Positions 26,704 through 36,115 of a DNA stretch of 53,190 nt are shown one piece after another. Origin of the DNA: Lachnospiraceae bacterium. Its GTDB lineage: Bacteria > Bacillota > Clostridia > Lachnospirales > Lachnospiraceae. A model generated the notes under the pieces. That model ran no database searches. It was not told where the DNA came from and worked only from the letters and a program-made list of their open reading frames with translations. Positions within the stretch are counted from its first letter, which is position 1. Each line of letters opens with the position of its first letter. The position numbers and the translations under genes are program-made. The DNA is taken from assembly GCA_024689465.1 (NCBI GenBank), contig JAILDL010000117.1:1-53190 (forward strand), given 5' to 3'.

Positions 26704-29427
26704 CTATAAACCGTTTTCTTCGATATAATTTTCAAATTCTTCCGGTGTCATCAGCACCCGTCTGGGTTTGGTACCCTCTGCTTCGGATACCACGCCGGCT
26801 TCTGCCAACTGGTCCATGATCCGGGCAGCCCGGTTAAAGCCGATCTTAAATACACGCTGAAGATTGCCCACGGAAGCAGGTTTCTCGGATTTTACCAGGA
26901 GTCTTCCCACTTCGATGAACTTATCGTCCAGATCGGAGTCCGAACCCGAGCCGGAACCGCTTAGTCCTGCATTTCCCATGGCTTCCGACGCGTTTTTGAT
27001 CTGCTCGGCGATCTCTGCCGCATAGACTTCATCGGTAGCCTGACTCTTCAGATAGTCCACTACATCCTGCACTTCCTTATCGGAAACAAAAGGACCCTGT
27101 ACACGGGCCGGCTTGGTATAGCCCTGGGGGAAGAACAACATATCGCCCTTGCCAAGGAGTTTCTCTGCCCCCACCATATCCAGAATGGTTCGGGAATCCA
27201 CACCACTGGATACCGCAAAGGCAATCCGGCTGGGCATATTGGCCTTGATCAGACCGGTAATGACGTCCACGGAAGGACGCTGGGTCGCAATGATCAGATG
27301 GATACCGGCTGCACGGGCAAGCTGCGCCAGACGGCAGATGGCCGTTTCCACTTCGTTGGACGCCACCATCATCAGATCTGCCAACTCGTCCACGATGATG
27401 ACGATCTGCGGAAGCTTTCCGCCTTCCACTTCTTCTCCGGCAGATAGCTTACTTTCCACCATTTTGTTATAGCCCTTGATATCCCGGACATTGTTATCCG
27501 CAAAGATCTTATAACGTTGCGACATCTGGGCAACACCCCATTGAAGCGCTGCAGAAGCCTGCTTGGGATCGGTGACCACCGGGATCAGTAAATGGGGAAT
27601 GCCGTTATAAACCGACAGTTCCACCACCTTGGGATCGATCATGATCATTTTGACTTCATCCGGTGTGGCCTTATATAAAATGCTCATAATGATGGTATTG
27701 ATACAAACGGATTTACCGGAACCGGTGGCACCTGCAATGAGCAGATGGGGCATCTTGGCCAGATCCGTTACCACATTCTTACCTGCAATATCCTTACCAA
27801 CGGCAAAAGCCAGTTTCGAGTCAAATTCCTTGAACTCTCTGGATTCGATCAGGTCCCGGAAGACCACCATGGAATTTTCCTTGTTGGGGATCTCGATCCC
27901 TACCGCCGCTTTACCGGGAATCGGCGCTTCGATACGGATATCCGTTGCAGCCAGGTTTAATTTGATATCATCCGCAAGACCAACGATCTTGCTCACCTTA
28001 ACGCCCTGTTCCGGCTTAAACTCGTACCGGGTAACCGCAGGACCCTGTGAAATATCGGTGATCGTTACATTCACGCCAAAGGTTTCCAGGGTGGAACGCA
28101 GCTGCTCTGCGGTCTCCTGAAGTTCCTTGGCGGAATCTGTGTTCTTTTTTGCCTTCCCTTGTGTCAGCAGGTCGATGGGAGGGAAATGATAGGCCGATCC
28201 GCTTCCTGCAGGAGCAGGTGCTTTCACCGCCTCTCTATCTTCTGTTTTCTGTACTTTGCGGACCGGTGGTTTCCTTACAGGCCTTACGGGTTTTTCCTCT
28301 ACATGGAGCTGTCTGGATAATTCCGGCTGGTCAATATCCCGGGCATACTCTTCCAAAGTTACCTGATCCCCGGAGAAATCCCCCATGATCTCCGTAATAT
28401 CGCTTTGCTCCTCTTCGATATGGTACCCGTAATGAGAAGCATCTTCCTCTTCAATAACCTCCTCTTCAAAGGAGTCGTCCAGCATGATCTCGTGAATGTC
28501 ATCCCGGGTTTTCTCTGTGATTTCATCCAGGCTGGTATCCAGGATCACACCGGACACCTTTTTATCTTTACGAAGGATCCGCTCGTCTTCCCTGGCTTCC
28601 ATTTCTTCCAGGCGGCGTTTCTCCCGCTCTTCTTCCTTTTCCCTGCGGGCTTTTTCCTTCTCTTCCATGAGAGCCATGCGGCGCTCTTCCTCTTCCTGCC
28701 GCTTCTCCCGCATCAGACGCTTCTTCTCTTCCCGCTCTAAATGCCTGCGTCTGCGCTCTTCCTGCTGTTCTTCCAGATAGGCTTCGTCCCGGGGTTCCTC
28801 TTCCATGCGCTCAACAACGCGATCCTTTAATCCCATAAGGAATTCCCGCTCGGTGAGCAGGATCGCGCAGATCAGAACGATCACAATGAGAAGCAGAATG
28901 GTTCCTGCGGTAGAAAGTGACTTATTCAGCAAAAAGGCAAGGCTTCCGCCAAAAAGGCCACCACCGCTGCGATTCTCGCTGCTAAAGCCATAAAAATACC
29001 GCACATCGAACTTTTCCGAAGGCAGGATGGTCAGATGTCCGGAGATCAGTTCGCAGATGATACCGAACACCAGAAACAATACCACCGATGCGATGGATTT
29101 ACGGATCACCACAGGATTATGTGGATTCACTTTTAAAAAGCCGATCAGGACAAAGAGTCCGATGGGCATGATAAAGGCAGAAAAGCCAAAAAGACCAAAC
29201 TCCAGAGAGCTGATGAGATTGCCAAAACTGCCGATGATACCGAAATTACATAAAAAAAGGAAAATACAAACTGCCAGGACCAGGATCAGTACGATCTCAT
29301 TACTGAGGGCCGGATCCAGATTGGACCGTTCTCTTCCGGAAGACGAATTTCGGGCATTTGTGCCCGCCTTCTTACGGGAAGAAGCAGCTTTATTTGTTGT
29401 TTTTCTGCCGTTGTTACGAGTGGCCAT
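26704..29427 (-). CDS. ftsK: FtsK/SpoIIIE-family DNA translocase
   Basis: This membrane-anchored hexameric motor moves chromosomal DNA at division septa. The N terminus has four membrane segments within residues 45-200, then a highly charged Glu/Arg linker (about 210-290) likely to form long helices, then an acidic, less ordered region. The RecA-like motor has its P-loop [13 protein letters not shown] near residue 563 and the Walker B stretch [13 protein letters not shown]. The C-terminal gamma winged helix ([22 protein letters not shown]) would read oriented KOPS/SRS sites. At 907 residues it is full length. FtsK versus SpoIIIE use cannot be told from sequence. Confidence 0.97.
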   Translation of the reverse strand: MATRNNGRKTTNKAASSRKKAGTNARNSSSGRERSNLDPALSNEIVLILVLAVCIFLFLCNFGIIGSFGNLISSLEFGLFGFSAFIMPIGLFVLIGFLKVNPHNPVVIRKSIASVVLFLVFGIICELISGHLTILPSEKFDVRYFYGFSSENRSGGGLFGGSLAFLLNKSLSTAGTILLLIVIVLICAILLTEREFLMGLKDRVVERMEEEPRDEAYLEEQQEERRRRHLEREEKKRLMREKRQEEEERRMALMEEKEKARREKEEEREKRRLEEMEAREDERILRKDKKVSGVILDTSLDEITEKTRDDIHEIMLDDSFEEEVIEEEDASHYGYHIEEEQSDITEIMGDFSGDQVTLEEYARDIDQPELSRQLHVEEKPVRPVRKPPVRKVQKTEDREAVKAPAPAGSGSAYHFPPIDLLTQGKAKKNTDSAKELQETAEQLRSTLETFGVNVTITDISQGPAVTRYEFKPEQGVKVSKIVGLADDIKLNLAATDIRIEAPIPGKAAVGIEIPNKENSMVVFRDLIESREFKEFDSKLAFAVGKDIAGKNVVTDLAKMPHLLIAGATGSGKSVCINTIIMSILYKATPDEVKMIMIDPKVVELSVYNGIPHLLIPVVTDPKQASAALQWGVAQMSQRYKIFADNNVRDIKGYNKMVESKLSAGEEVEGGKLPQIVIIVDELADLMMVASNEVETAICRLAQLARAAGIHLIIATQRPSVDVITGLIKANMPSRIAFAVSSGVDSRTILDMVGAEKLLGKGDMLFFPQGYTKPARVQGPFVSDKEVQDVVDYLKSQATDEVYAAEIAEQIKNASEAMGNAGLSGSGSGSDSDLDDKFIEVGRLLVKSEKPASVGNLQRVFKIGFNRAARIMDQLAEAGVVSEAEGTKPRRVLMTPEEFENYIEENGL

Positions 29428-29451
29428 GTAACTTTAAAAACCTCACTTGTT

Positions 29452-31089
29452 CTAGGATACGTCAAATTCGTCGTCTTCGGAGATCTCCACATCATAATGC
29501 ATCAGATCTTCGGAAACCTTTAAAGGATAGTCCATTTCCTTCTTAACCCGCTTTTTGGGGCCGGGAAGGGGGGCAATGATCCGGGAAGAAGGATCCTTCT
29601 TCTGGGGCAGAACGCTACGGGTTGCCTTGCCGGAAACAATCTCTGCCACACTTGGTACGGAAGCTTCTTCGTAGCCTTCCTCAGGCGCAAGCTGCCCGGC
29701 TTTTATCTCAGGTGCCATTGCTTCTGCAGACTTTTGAGTTACATCTTCTCCGGCATGTTCCGAAGATTTCGGATAAATAGTACGAACTGCATCCTTTTTC
29801 GCGGATGCCTCTGCTTCAAGTGCTTCTTCTTCCAGAGCTTCTTCTTCCCTCGCCGCTTCCGCATGAGCGGATAACAGGACCGAAAGACCGGTAGCGCCCA
29901 AGAGGACAAAGAGACAGTACCGGATGATCTCCAAAGCATCTTCTGCTTTGGTAAACCAGGTGGCTGCCATAAACAGACAGGTGGTCAGTGCAAGAGAGAT
30001 CCCCAGTTTTCGATCCTTTGTGGGAATACTGATCAAATGGGCAAAGATCAGAACCGCCAGGATCCCGTTGGTGATAAAGTCCAGACGAATGTTCTCCAGC
30101 AGGAAGGAAAAACCGCTGCGATTTACAATATAAAAGGCTTCCGTAAAGTAGGCTGTAAACTGCGACAGCGCATGGTTCACATTCCAGGCACACTCCATAA
30201 AGACTGCTACAGAGAAGGTGATCACACAGGTAACAGCATACAGCAGGAAGGTGCGCACTTTATGAACCTCTGCGGTATAGGAATCCCTGCACACAAGCAG
30301 GAACAGACACAGAGGGAGCATCAGCACGCCCCAGAAATGAAGCAGACATAACAGACCGGTGAAAAATCCGGCCAGAAGTGCCTTGCCGATCTGCCATTTC
30401 CCTTCGGAACGGAGCATATCCGCCATCAGATCAAAGGAGAAAAAGAAGGCAAACAGAAAAAGAATTCCCCCATTTAACATGCGGGAATACATATAGGATT
30501 CCGGAAGAAACCAGACAAGAAGTCCGCTTGTCAGCCCGGCCAGTCTCCCGTACAGCTTACGGGTTCCCAGAAAGGCAAACAATCCGGCAAAATACAATAA
30601 GATCACCTGCATCAAAAGTGCCCAGCTTACGGAATTACCAAGCACCATGAGCAGGCCGTGAAGCAGGCCGATATAAACCGTCTCCAGTTTGTAGATTCCA
30701 ACCGGTAAACTGAACGTTTCGCCTACAAAAGCAGTATGATAGCCGGATGCATCCGTGGCTGTAAAGCCCAATCCGGAAAAGATGACATACTGCAGGATAA
30801 AGAAAGCTCCGGACAACAGACAGATCAAGACCACTTCCCATAATTTCTGGTAATGCTCCCGAATCTTCCATTTGGATGCCAGAAATCGAAATAAAGCCCG
30901 GATACCTATAAGAATGAGGGCAACTGCGAGAAAGACGCCGCAGGTGATCCCCACCGTCAAGAAGGCATCGGTTATATTAAAGTCCATGATCACGGACAGA
31001 CATCCCGACGCCAGCGGGATACCTGCCATTGCTGCCAGTAAAAACCAACTTAAGAAAGAAAGGATCTTAGTGATCTTCATGATTCTCAT
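29452..31089 (-). CDS. Polytopic membrane protein, possible GT-C-type glycosyltransferase
   Basis: Residues 1-420 hold about ten membrane segments with a periplasm-side loop after the third (FTATDASGYHTAFVGETF), an arrangement seen in GT-C glycosyltransferases; no catalytic motif is certain. A soluble tail of about 125 residues is acidic and proline-rich, ending EISEDDEFDVS. It overlaps the upstream GtrB-like gene by 23 bases. GtrB-type enzymes charge a lipid carrier with sugar and a polytopic partner transfers it to a surface polymer, so this protein may be that partner. A start three codons later is equally possible. Confidence 0.8.
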   Translation of the reverse strand: MRIMKITKILSFLSWFLLAAMAGIPLASGCLSVIMDFNITDAFLTVGITCGVFLAVALILIGIRALFRFLASKWKIREHYQKLWEVVLICLLSGAFFILQYVIFSGLGFTATDASGYHTAFVGETFSLPVGIYKLETVYIGLLHGLLMVLGNSVSWALLMQVILLYFAGLFAFLGTRKLYGRLAGLTSGLLVWFLPESYMYSRMLNGGILFLFAFFFSFDLMADMLRSEGKWQIGKALLAGFFTGLLCLLHFWGVLMLPLCLFLLVCRDSYTAEVHKVRTFLLYAVTCVITFSVAVFMECAWNVNHALSQFTAYFTEAFYIVNRSGFSFLLENIRLDFITNGILAVLIFAHLISIPTKDRKLGISLALTTCLFMAATWFTKAEDALEIIRYCLFVLLGATGLSVLLSAHAEAAREEEALEEEALEAEASAKKDAVRTIYPKSSEHAGEDVTQKSAEAMAPEIKAGQLAPEEGYEEASVPSVAEIVSGKATRSVLPQKKDPSSRIIAPLPGPKKRVKKEMDYPLKVSEDLMHYDVEISEDDEFDVS

Positions 31090-32035
31090 CCCTTTGATTT
31101 AAGAATGTCTCGATGTTATAGCGAGGTCTATGCTTAACCTCCATATAGATCTTACCGATGTATTCCCCGACAAGACCAATGGCCAGCAGCTGCAGACCAC
31201 CCAGAAACCAGATACTGAGGATCAGGGAAGTCCATCCCTGAACAACCGAGCCGGTGATATAGGAAACCAGCGCATAGATTGCTGCGATCACACAAAGGAA
31301 TAAGATGAGGATGCCCACCGTCATGATCATGCTGATGGGCTTTGTGGAGAAGGAAGAGATCCCCTCAAAAGCCAGGGCGATCATCTTCTTCAGAGGATAT
31401 TTACTCTCCCCGGCTACACGTTCCTTACGATCGTAATAAACCGAATCGGTCTTGTATCCGATGAGAGGCATCATGCCACGCAGGAACAGATTGGTCTCCG
31501 TGTACTTGGAGAACTGTTCCAGCGCACGCTTGCTCATCAGGCGAAAATCCGCATGGTTATAGACGGTCTTTACGCCCATGGCAGCCATAAGCTTATAGAA
31601 GCCCTGGGCCGTTGTTCTCTTAAAGAAAGAGTCGGTCTTGCGGGCATTGCGAACACCATAGACGATGTCGTTTCCAGCATGGAATTTGTCGATCATCTCT
31701 TCAATGACCCGCACATCATCCTGCAAGTCGGCATCAATGGAAATGGTCACATCACTGACATCCTTTGCCGTGATCAGACCTGCTGTAAGGGCGAACTGAT
31801 GACCCACATTTCCGGCAAGCTTTAATCCCTTCACCAGAGGAGACTTTTTAAATTCCTGTTCGATCAGCTCCCAGGTCCTGTCCTTGCTGCCGTCATCCAC
31901 AAACAGCACAAAGCTGTCCGGTGCGATCTTCCCTTTTTCAATAAGATCCGTCAGTACTTTCTGCAGTGCGGGAGATGTGATCTCCATTACTGCTTCTTCG
32001 TTATAGCAAGGTACTACAATTGCAAGTCTGTCCAT
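31067..32035 (-). CDS. GtrB/DPM1-like family 2 glycosyltransferase
   Basis: This GT2 enzyme probably transfers a sugar from a nucleotide donor to undecaprenyl phosphate. The GT-A fold is shown by IVVPCYNEEAV at the start, VDDGSKDRT and the DxD-containing ISIDADLQDD; two membrane segments lie near residues 235-300, as in GtrB and polyprenyl-phosphate sugar synthases. I chose ATG 32035 (322 residues): it lies just after the stop codon of the preceding gene, with GGGTG as a ribosome site about nine bases before it; GTG at 32050 is the alternative. It is co-transcribed with the polytopic membrane protein that follows. The sugar is not predictable. Confidence 0.92.
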   Translation of the reverse strand: MDRLAIVVPCYNEEAVMEITSPALQKVLTDLIEKGKIAPDSFVLFVDDGSKDRTWELIEQEFKKSPLVKGLKLAGNVGHQFALTAGLITAKDVSDVTISIDADLQDDVRVIEEMIDKFHAGNDIVYGVRNARKTDSFFKRTTAQGFYKLMAAMGVKTVYNHADFRLMSKRALEQFSKYTETNLFLRGMMPLIGYKTDSVYYDRKERVAGESKYPLKKMIALAFEGISSFSTKPISMIMTVGILILFLCVIAAIYALVSYITGSVVQGWTSLILSIWFLGGLQLLAIGLVGEYIGKIYMEVKHRPRYNIETFLNQRDENHEDH

Positions 32036-32042
32036 TACCCAT

Positions 32043-32789
32043 TCACCCACGTTTATAATGATAAATAAATAATTCCCTTAGATTTTCCACCATTCTGCAA
32101 TACAGATCCATGCAGCCGGATAAGTCCCCTTCTTTGATCTTATCCACACAGGGTCTGATATATTCCTGCCAGATCATCCCATAGATGCTGTCGGGATTTG
32201 GCGCCTTTCCGATCCGTTTCACAATGGTCGGCGCGATATCGTAATATTCCTCTATGAGCGCCCTGCCCTCCGGAAAGGATGCCATGTACTCATCCCGAAA
32301 GGATCGGATGAGCTGTAATTCTTCACAGGAAGTCCCCATATTCCGATTTTCGCAAACCGCAGTGGTGATATAGCAAAGCTTCTTCCGGAAGCCTTCCTGA
32401 ATGGAATCTTTGGAGGTGCCTTCCAGTTTGTTGCCGGGAAAAGCCTTTTCCCAGGCATCCGTAAACACTTTTACAACCTCACCGGCCTTTTCCCCGGGAA
32501 GCTTTTCATAAAGCCCCGGCAGCACATAGATCACCATGAAAAGGTTGCCGTTCATCTGCAGATTGGAGCGTTTACTGCGGCTCCTTTCTTCTTCCAGAAG
32601 CGAAGAAAACGCCTGTGCCACAGCATCAGCAAGACTGCTCACATCCTTATCCTCGGAAACTGCCTGATAAAATGCAGCGTTCCGGGTATAAAACTCCGTA
32701 AATCCATCCGCATAACTGTCTCTGTGGAAACGCGCTATAAAATTGTCATAATCTTCCCAAACACCCTGTGCGGTATCCTGCATACTCAT
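32043..32789 (-). CDS. CFI-box-like protein, function unknown
   Basis: The soluble 248-residue protein has a mostly helical N-terminal part and, at residues 139-192, a region like the CFI-box C-terminal domain: CYITTAVCENRN, then LQLIRSFRDEYM, then IEEYYDIAPTIVKRI. In known CFI-box proteins the pattern is CFIATAAYG, then LRxFRD, then a Y...P segment. The role of the box is not established; it often occurs at the end of otherwise unrelated proteins. The stop codon is just before the GtrB-like start, so the two are coupled. The function is unknown. Confidence 0.85.
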   Translation of the reverse strand: MSMQDTAQGVWEDYDNFIARFHRDSYADGFTEFYTRNAAFYQAVSEDKDVSSLADAVAQAFSSLLEEERSRSKRSNLQMNGNLFMVIYVLPGLYEKLPGEKAGEVVKVFTDAWEKAFPGNKLEGTSKDSIQEGFRKKLCYITTAVCENRNMGTSCEELQLIRSFRDEYMASFPEGRALIEEYYDIAPTIVKRIGKAPNPDSIYGMIWQEYIRPCVDKIKEGDLSGCMDLYCRMVENLRELFIYHYKRG

Positions 32790-32812
32790 GACAAACCCTG
32801 TATTCCCGAAGT

Positions 32813-33541
32813 TTATTCGTTCCAGTTATGGTAAACACTCTGGACGTCATCATCTTCATCCAGAATGTCCAGGATACGCTGAATGCCCTTTACTGCTTCT
32901 TCATCGGTGCAATCCACGTAGTTCTGAGGGATCATGGCTACTTCAGCAGAAAGCATGGGAATGCCCTCCTTTTCCAGAGCTTCCCGAACCGTCTCAAAAT
33001 CATCGGGGGAAGTCAGCACTTCATAGCTGTCCTCTTCTTCTGCAAAATCTTCCGCACCGGCATCTAAAGCCAGCATCATCAGATCATCGGAACCCATTTC
33101 GCATTCTTCCTTATCGATGATGATCTGACCCTTGTTGTCAAACATAAAGGATACACAACCGGGAGTACCGATATTGCCGTTACCCTTGGTAAAAGCACTG
33201 CGCACATTGGCAGCGGTACGGTTCTTATTGTCGGTCAGGGTATTAACGATGATGGCAATACCGCCGGGGCCGTATCCTTCATAGGTGATGTATTCGTAAT
33301 TTACATTGGAGCCTTCGCCGGCTGCTTTCTTGATACCACGGTCTATGGTATCGTTGGGCATATTGTTGCTCTTTGCCTTGGCGATCACCTGTGCTAACTT
33401 AAAGTTATTGGCAGGATCGGGACCGCCTTCCTTTACGGCAACAGCGATCTCACGGCCGATGATGGTAAAGATCTTACCCTTCGCGGCATCGTTTTTTTCC
33501 TTCTTATGCTTGATATTTGCAAATTTAGAATGTCCAGACAT
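32813..33541 (-). CDS. yebC: YebC/PmpR family regulator
   Basis: The N terminus [20 protein letters not shown] is diagnostic of the YebC/PmpR/TACO1 family, described as transcriptional regulators and, more recently, as factors helping ribosomes pass proline stretches. Other motifs include [40 protein letters not shown] and an acidic C-terminal domain. Its 242 residues are normal. It follows the CNNM-type gene by three bases and is followed by the CFI-box gene after 23 bases. Confidence 0.96.
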   Translation of the reverse strand: MSGHSKFANIKHKKEKNDAAKGKIFTIIGREIAVAVKEGGPDPANNFKLAQVIAKAKSNNMPNDTIDRGIKKAAGEGSNVNYEYITYEGYGPGGIAIIVNTLTDNKNRTAANVRSAFTKGNGNIGTPGCVSFMFDNKGQIIIDKEECEMGSDDLMMLALDAGAEDFAEEEDSYEVLTSPDDFETVREALEKEGIPMLSAEVAMIPQNYVDCTDEEAVKGIQRILDILDEDDDVQSVYHNWNE

Positions 33542-33544
33542 TGA

Positions 33545-34855
33545 TCAGTTCTCTCCTTCAATTGTTTCTTCTTGTTTTTTGTCTTCGCATTTTTTGACGA
33601 GGACCTTGTCGATGTGTTTATCCGACACAGATTCGATGGAAAACAGATAGTCTCCCACCTGCACCGAAAAGGTATCCCCTTCCTTGGGTATACGGTCCAT
33701 GCGGGCAATCATATATCCATTAAGAGTATCATACTCTTCTTCCCGGAAGTCTATGTGAAAACGCTCTTCCAGTTCCTCCAGCTTGGTCATACCGTCGATC
33801 ACATACTGATCCCTGCCGGAGCGTTCAATGGAAGCCTCTTCATCATATTCATCCATAATATTACCAACGATCTCTTCCAGAATATCCTCCATGGCCACAA
33901 TGCCGGAAGTCTGTCCGTATTCGTCAATAACCACAACCATCTGACCCTTGGTCGCCTGCATCATGGTAAAAAGAGAATCCAGCTTACGGGTCTCTGCAAT
34001 AAATACAGCGCGCCTTAAGAGTCCCGGGATCTCCTTCAGCGTAAGGCTTCGATTGGTGGAGATCCGGTTCATACGCATGGCATCCTTCATGTGAAGGATC
34101 CCTACGATATGATCGATGCTGTCTTCGTAAACAGGATAACGGGAATTGGACCCGTTGAGCATCTCCGTTACAGCATCACTTAATGTCATCTGTGCATCCA
34201 GAGCCACGATCTTGTTCCGATGGGTCATGATATCCTTGGCTTCCTTGTCACCGAACTCAAAGATATTGTTGATCATCATCGCTTCGCTTTCCTCGATGAC
34301 ACCCTGTTCATGGCCTTCTTTGACCAGAGAAATGATGTCTTCTTCCGTCACATCATCCAGGCCGCTGAAATCCTTTACTCCGAAGAGCCGCAATATTCCC
34401 CAGGTGCCGAAATGCAAAACGGCGATCACGGGAGATGTAATAAGGACCAGGGCAAACACCGGCTTCCACGTATGATCGGCAAAGCCTTTCTTATGTCGAT
34501 CGCCCAGAAAGGACGGGATCTTGATCCCGGCAATGATATGCAGTGTAATGCCTGCCATGAGGCGTCCGAAATTCTCAGGGCTTTCCAGCGGAAAAACCTT
34601 CAGGATCAGCATCACCTGAAGGATCACCAGTAAGACACCTAAGGAAGCAGCTCCTTCTTCATAGAGCCAGATACTGCCTCTTAAGAATTGTTCTTTGATT
34701 CCCTGTCGTACAGGAGGCGTATCCCCATCGGGATCCACCTGTACATTTTCGCTCAGTCCCTTTTGGGCATAACGGAACGAATAACTCAAAAAGCTGAGCA
34801 GGAGCACCAGCAGATACAGTGTTCCCCACGTGGCGTACGAGGCGCCATCTTCCAT
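33545..34855 (-). CDS. CNNM/hemolysin-family CBS membrane protein
   Basis: The protein has the DUF21-like membrane part (segments at the N terminus, then near residues 75-130 and 135-165), then a CBS pair (DIMTHRNKIVALDAQ through GIVAMEDILEEIVGNI, about residues 210-335) and a C-terminal CorC/HlyC transporter-associated domain (RDQYVIDGMTKLEELEE onward). CNNM/CorC relatives act in magnesium or cobalt efflux and in ion balance; the hemolysin name is historical. A polar region (VQVDPDGDTPPVRQG) between the first two membrane segments is unusual and the first segment may be an add-on. It heads an operon with a clear promoter at 34906-34934. Confidence 0.9.
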   Translation of the reverse strand: MEDGASYATWGTLYLLVLLLSFLSYSFRYAQKGLSENVQVDPDGDTPPVRQGIKEQFLRGSIWLYEEGAASLGVLLVILQVMLILKVFPLESPENFGRLMAGITLHIIAGIKIPSFLGDRHKKGFADHTWKPVFALVLITSPVIAVLHFGTWGILRLFGVKDFSGLDDVTEEDIISLVKEGHEQGVIEESEAMMINNIFEFGDKEAKDIMTHRNKIVALDAQMTLSDAVTEMLNGSNSRYPVYEDSIDHIVGILHMKDAMRMNRISTNRSLTLKEIPGLLRRAVFIAETRKLDSLFTMMQATKGQMVVVIDEYGQTSGIVAMEDILEEIVGNIMDEYDEEASIERSGRDQYVIDGMTKLEELEERFHIDFREEEYDTLNGYMIARMDRIPKEGDTFSVQVGDYLFSIESVSDKHIDKVLVKKCEDKKQEETIEGEN

Positions 34856-34905
34856 ATAGTTTCACCTCTATCCAATGTAAAAATCTCAACAAAACATCAA
34901 TTTAA

Positions 34906-34934
34906 AATATAACATTTCCCCTATTTTACGTCAA
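34906..34934 (-). promoter_or_regulatory. Promoter of the CNNM/yebC operon
   Basis: TTGACG (34929-34934) and TATATT (34906-34911) are 17 bases apart on the minus strand. Each matches five of six positions of its consensus. The -35 lies inside the last codons of alr. Transcription would begin near 34899, about 45 bases before the ATG, which has AGAGGTG as its ribosome site. Confidence 0.75.
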
Positions 34935-36084
34935 TCCCGCAGGGTTTCCCCTCCTTTACGAAGACGCGGGGAACACGGTCTGTGAGAAGGCAGGTCAGCT
35001 CATAGTTGAAGCGGCCGCTCAACTCTCCTACCTCCATAGCGGATAACCCTTCTCCGATGAGGATCACTTCATCGCCTTCCTGTACATCCGGAATATGGGT
35101 AACGTCCACCATGAACTGATCCATGCAGATCCTTCCCCGGATAGGGGCGTAAACGCCGCGGATCAGGACCTTTCCCTTGTTGGAAAGGCTTCTGGGATAA
35201 CCGTCTCCGTATCCAAGAGGGATCGTGGCCAGCTTCTCTTTTGTTTTGGTAATATAGGTGCCGCCGTAGCTTACAGGGGTTTCTGCCTCTACTTCCTTGA
35301 TAAAGGAAATATGGCTGTGCAGAGAAAGCACCTCTTTTAAAGGCAGGCGGTCTGTGGGAACTTCCGCAGAGGGCTGCATGCCGTAAAGAATGATCCCGGC
35401 CCGTACCATATCCATCTTGGCTTCCGGCATATTGATGATCGCAGCGGAATTGGAGCATTCCTTGATGGGAATGGGTTTACACTGCTCTGTGACCTTTTGC
35501 AGGAAGGCCTTATAGACCTCCAACTGATGATAGGCCTTGGTCAGGTCCTCTTCGTCCGCGTTGGCAAAATGGGTCAGGATCCCTTCCGCAAACAGCCCCG
35601 GAAGGCTCTGCAGATACCTGATAAAACGGATCCCGCTTTCGTCGGGACGGATGCCGATCCGGCTCATACCCGTATCCACCTTGATATAGACCTTTAAGGT
35701 TTTATGCTGCCGTAGGGCTTCTTCGGAAAGAAGCCTTGCTTCATCTTCCCGAAAAACCACCGGCGAAATATCCTCCCGAACCAGTCGTTCGTAGCTGTAA
35801 GGAAACGGATAGCCCAGGATCAGGATCTCCTTGGTGATCCCATGATCCCTGAGTTCAAAAGCTTCTTCGGAAGTGGCAACACAATATCCGTACAGATAGT
35901 CCAGATCCTGGGTGTGTCGGGCAATCTCTACTGCCCCATGTCCATAGGCATTGGTCTTGATCACCGCCATAATGCGGGTCCCTGTCCCCACTTTTTCATG
36001 GATGCTGTTTAAATTAAAAGTAACCGCATCCAGATCGATGCGGGCGTAGCCTCTTGCTACCGTTTCCATGTTGATCGTATTCAA
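34921..36084 (-). CDS. alr: Alanine racemase
   Basis: Alr interconverts L- and D-alanine for peptidoglycan. The PLP lysine is K43 in VIKTNAYGHGAVEIARH. The second-subunit catalytic region is VSYGGTYITKTKEKLATIPLG and RICMDQFMVDVT is present; GYGDGYPRSLSNKG is the usual substrate-loop stretch. It has 387 residues. The best start is TTG at 36084, with GGTG about nine bases upstream; the ATG five codons later has no visible ribosome site. It ends the rex-led gene run and is followed by the promoter of the CNNM operon. Confidence 0.95.
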   Translation of the reverse strand: MNTINMETVARGYARIDLDAVTFNLNSIHEKVGTGTRIMAVIKTNAYGHGAVEIARHTQDLDYLYGYCVATSEEAFELRDHGITKEILILGYPFPYSYERLVREDISPVVFREDEARLLSEEALRQHKTLKVYIKVDTGMSRIGIRPDESGIRFIRYLQSLPGLFAEGILTHFANADEEDLTKAYHQLEVYKAFLQKVTEQCKPIPIKECSNSAAIINMPEAKMDMVRAGIILYGMQPSAEVPTDRLPLKEVLSLHSHISFIKEVEAETPVSYGGTYITKTKEKLATIPLGYGDGYPRSLSNKGKVLIRGVYAPIRGRICMDQFMVDVTHIPDVQEGDEVILIGEGLSAMEVGELSGRFNYELTCLLTDRVPRVFVKEGKPCGIDVK

Positions 36085-36115
36085 TGTTTATTCACCAGCT
36101 TTAACATAATATGGA

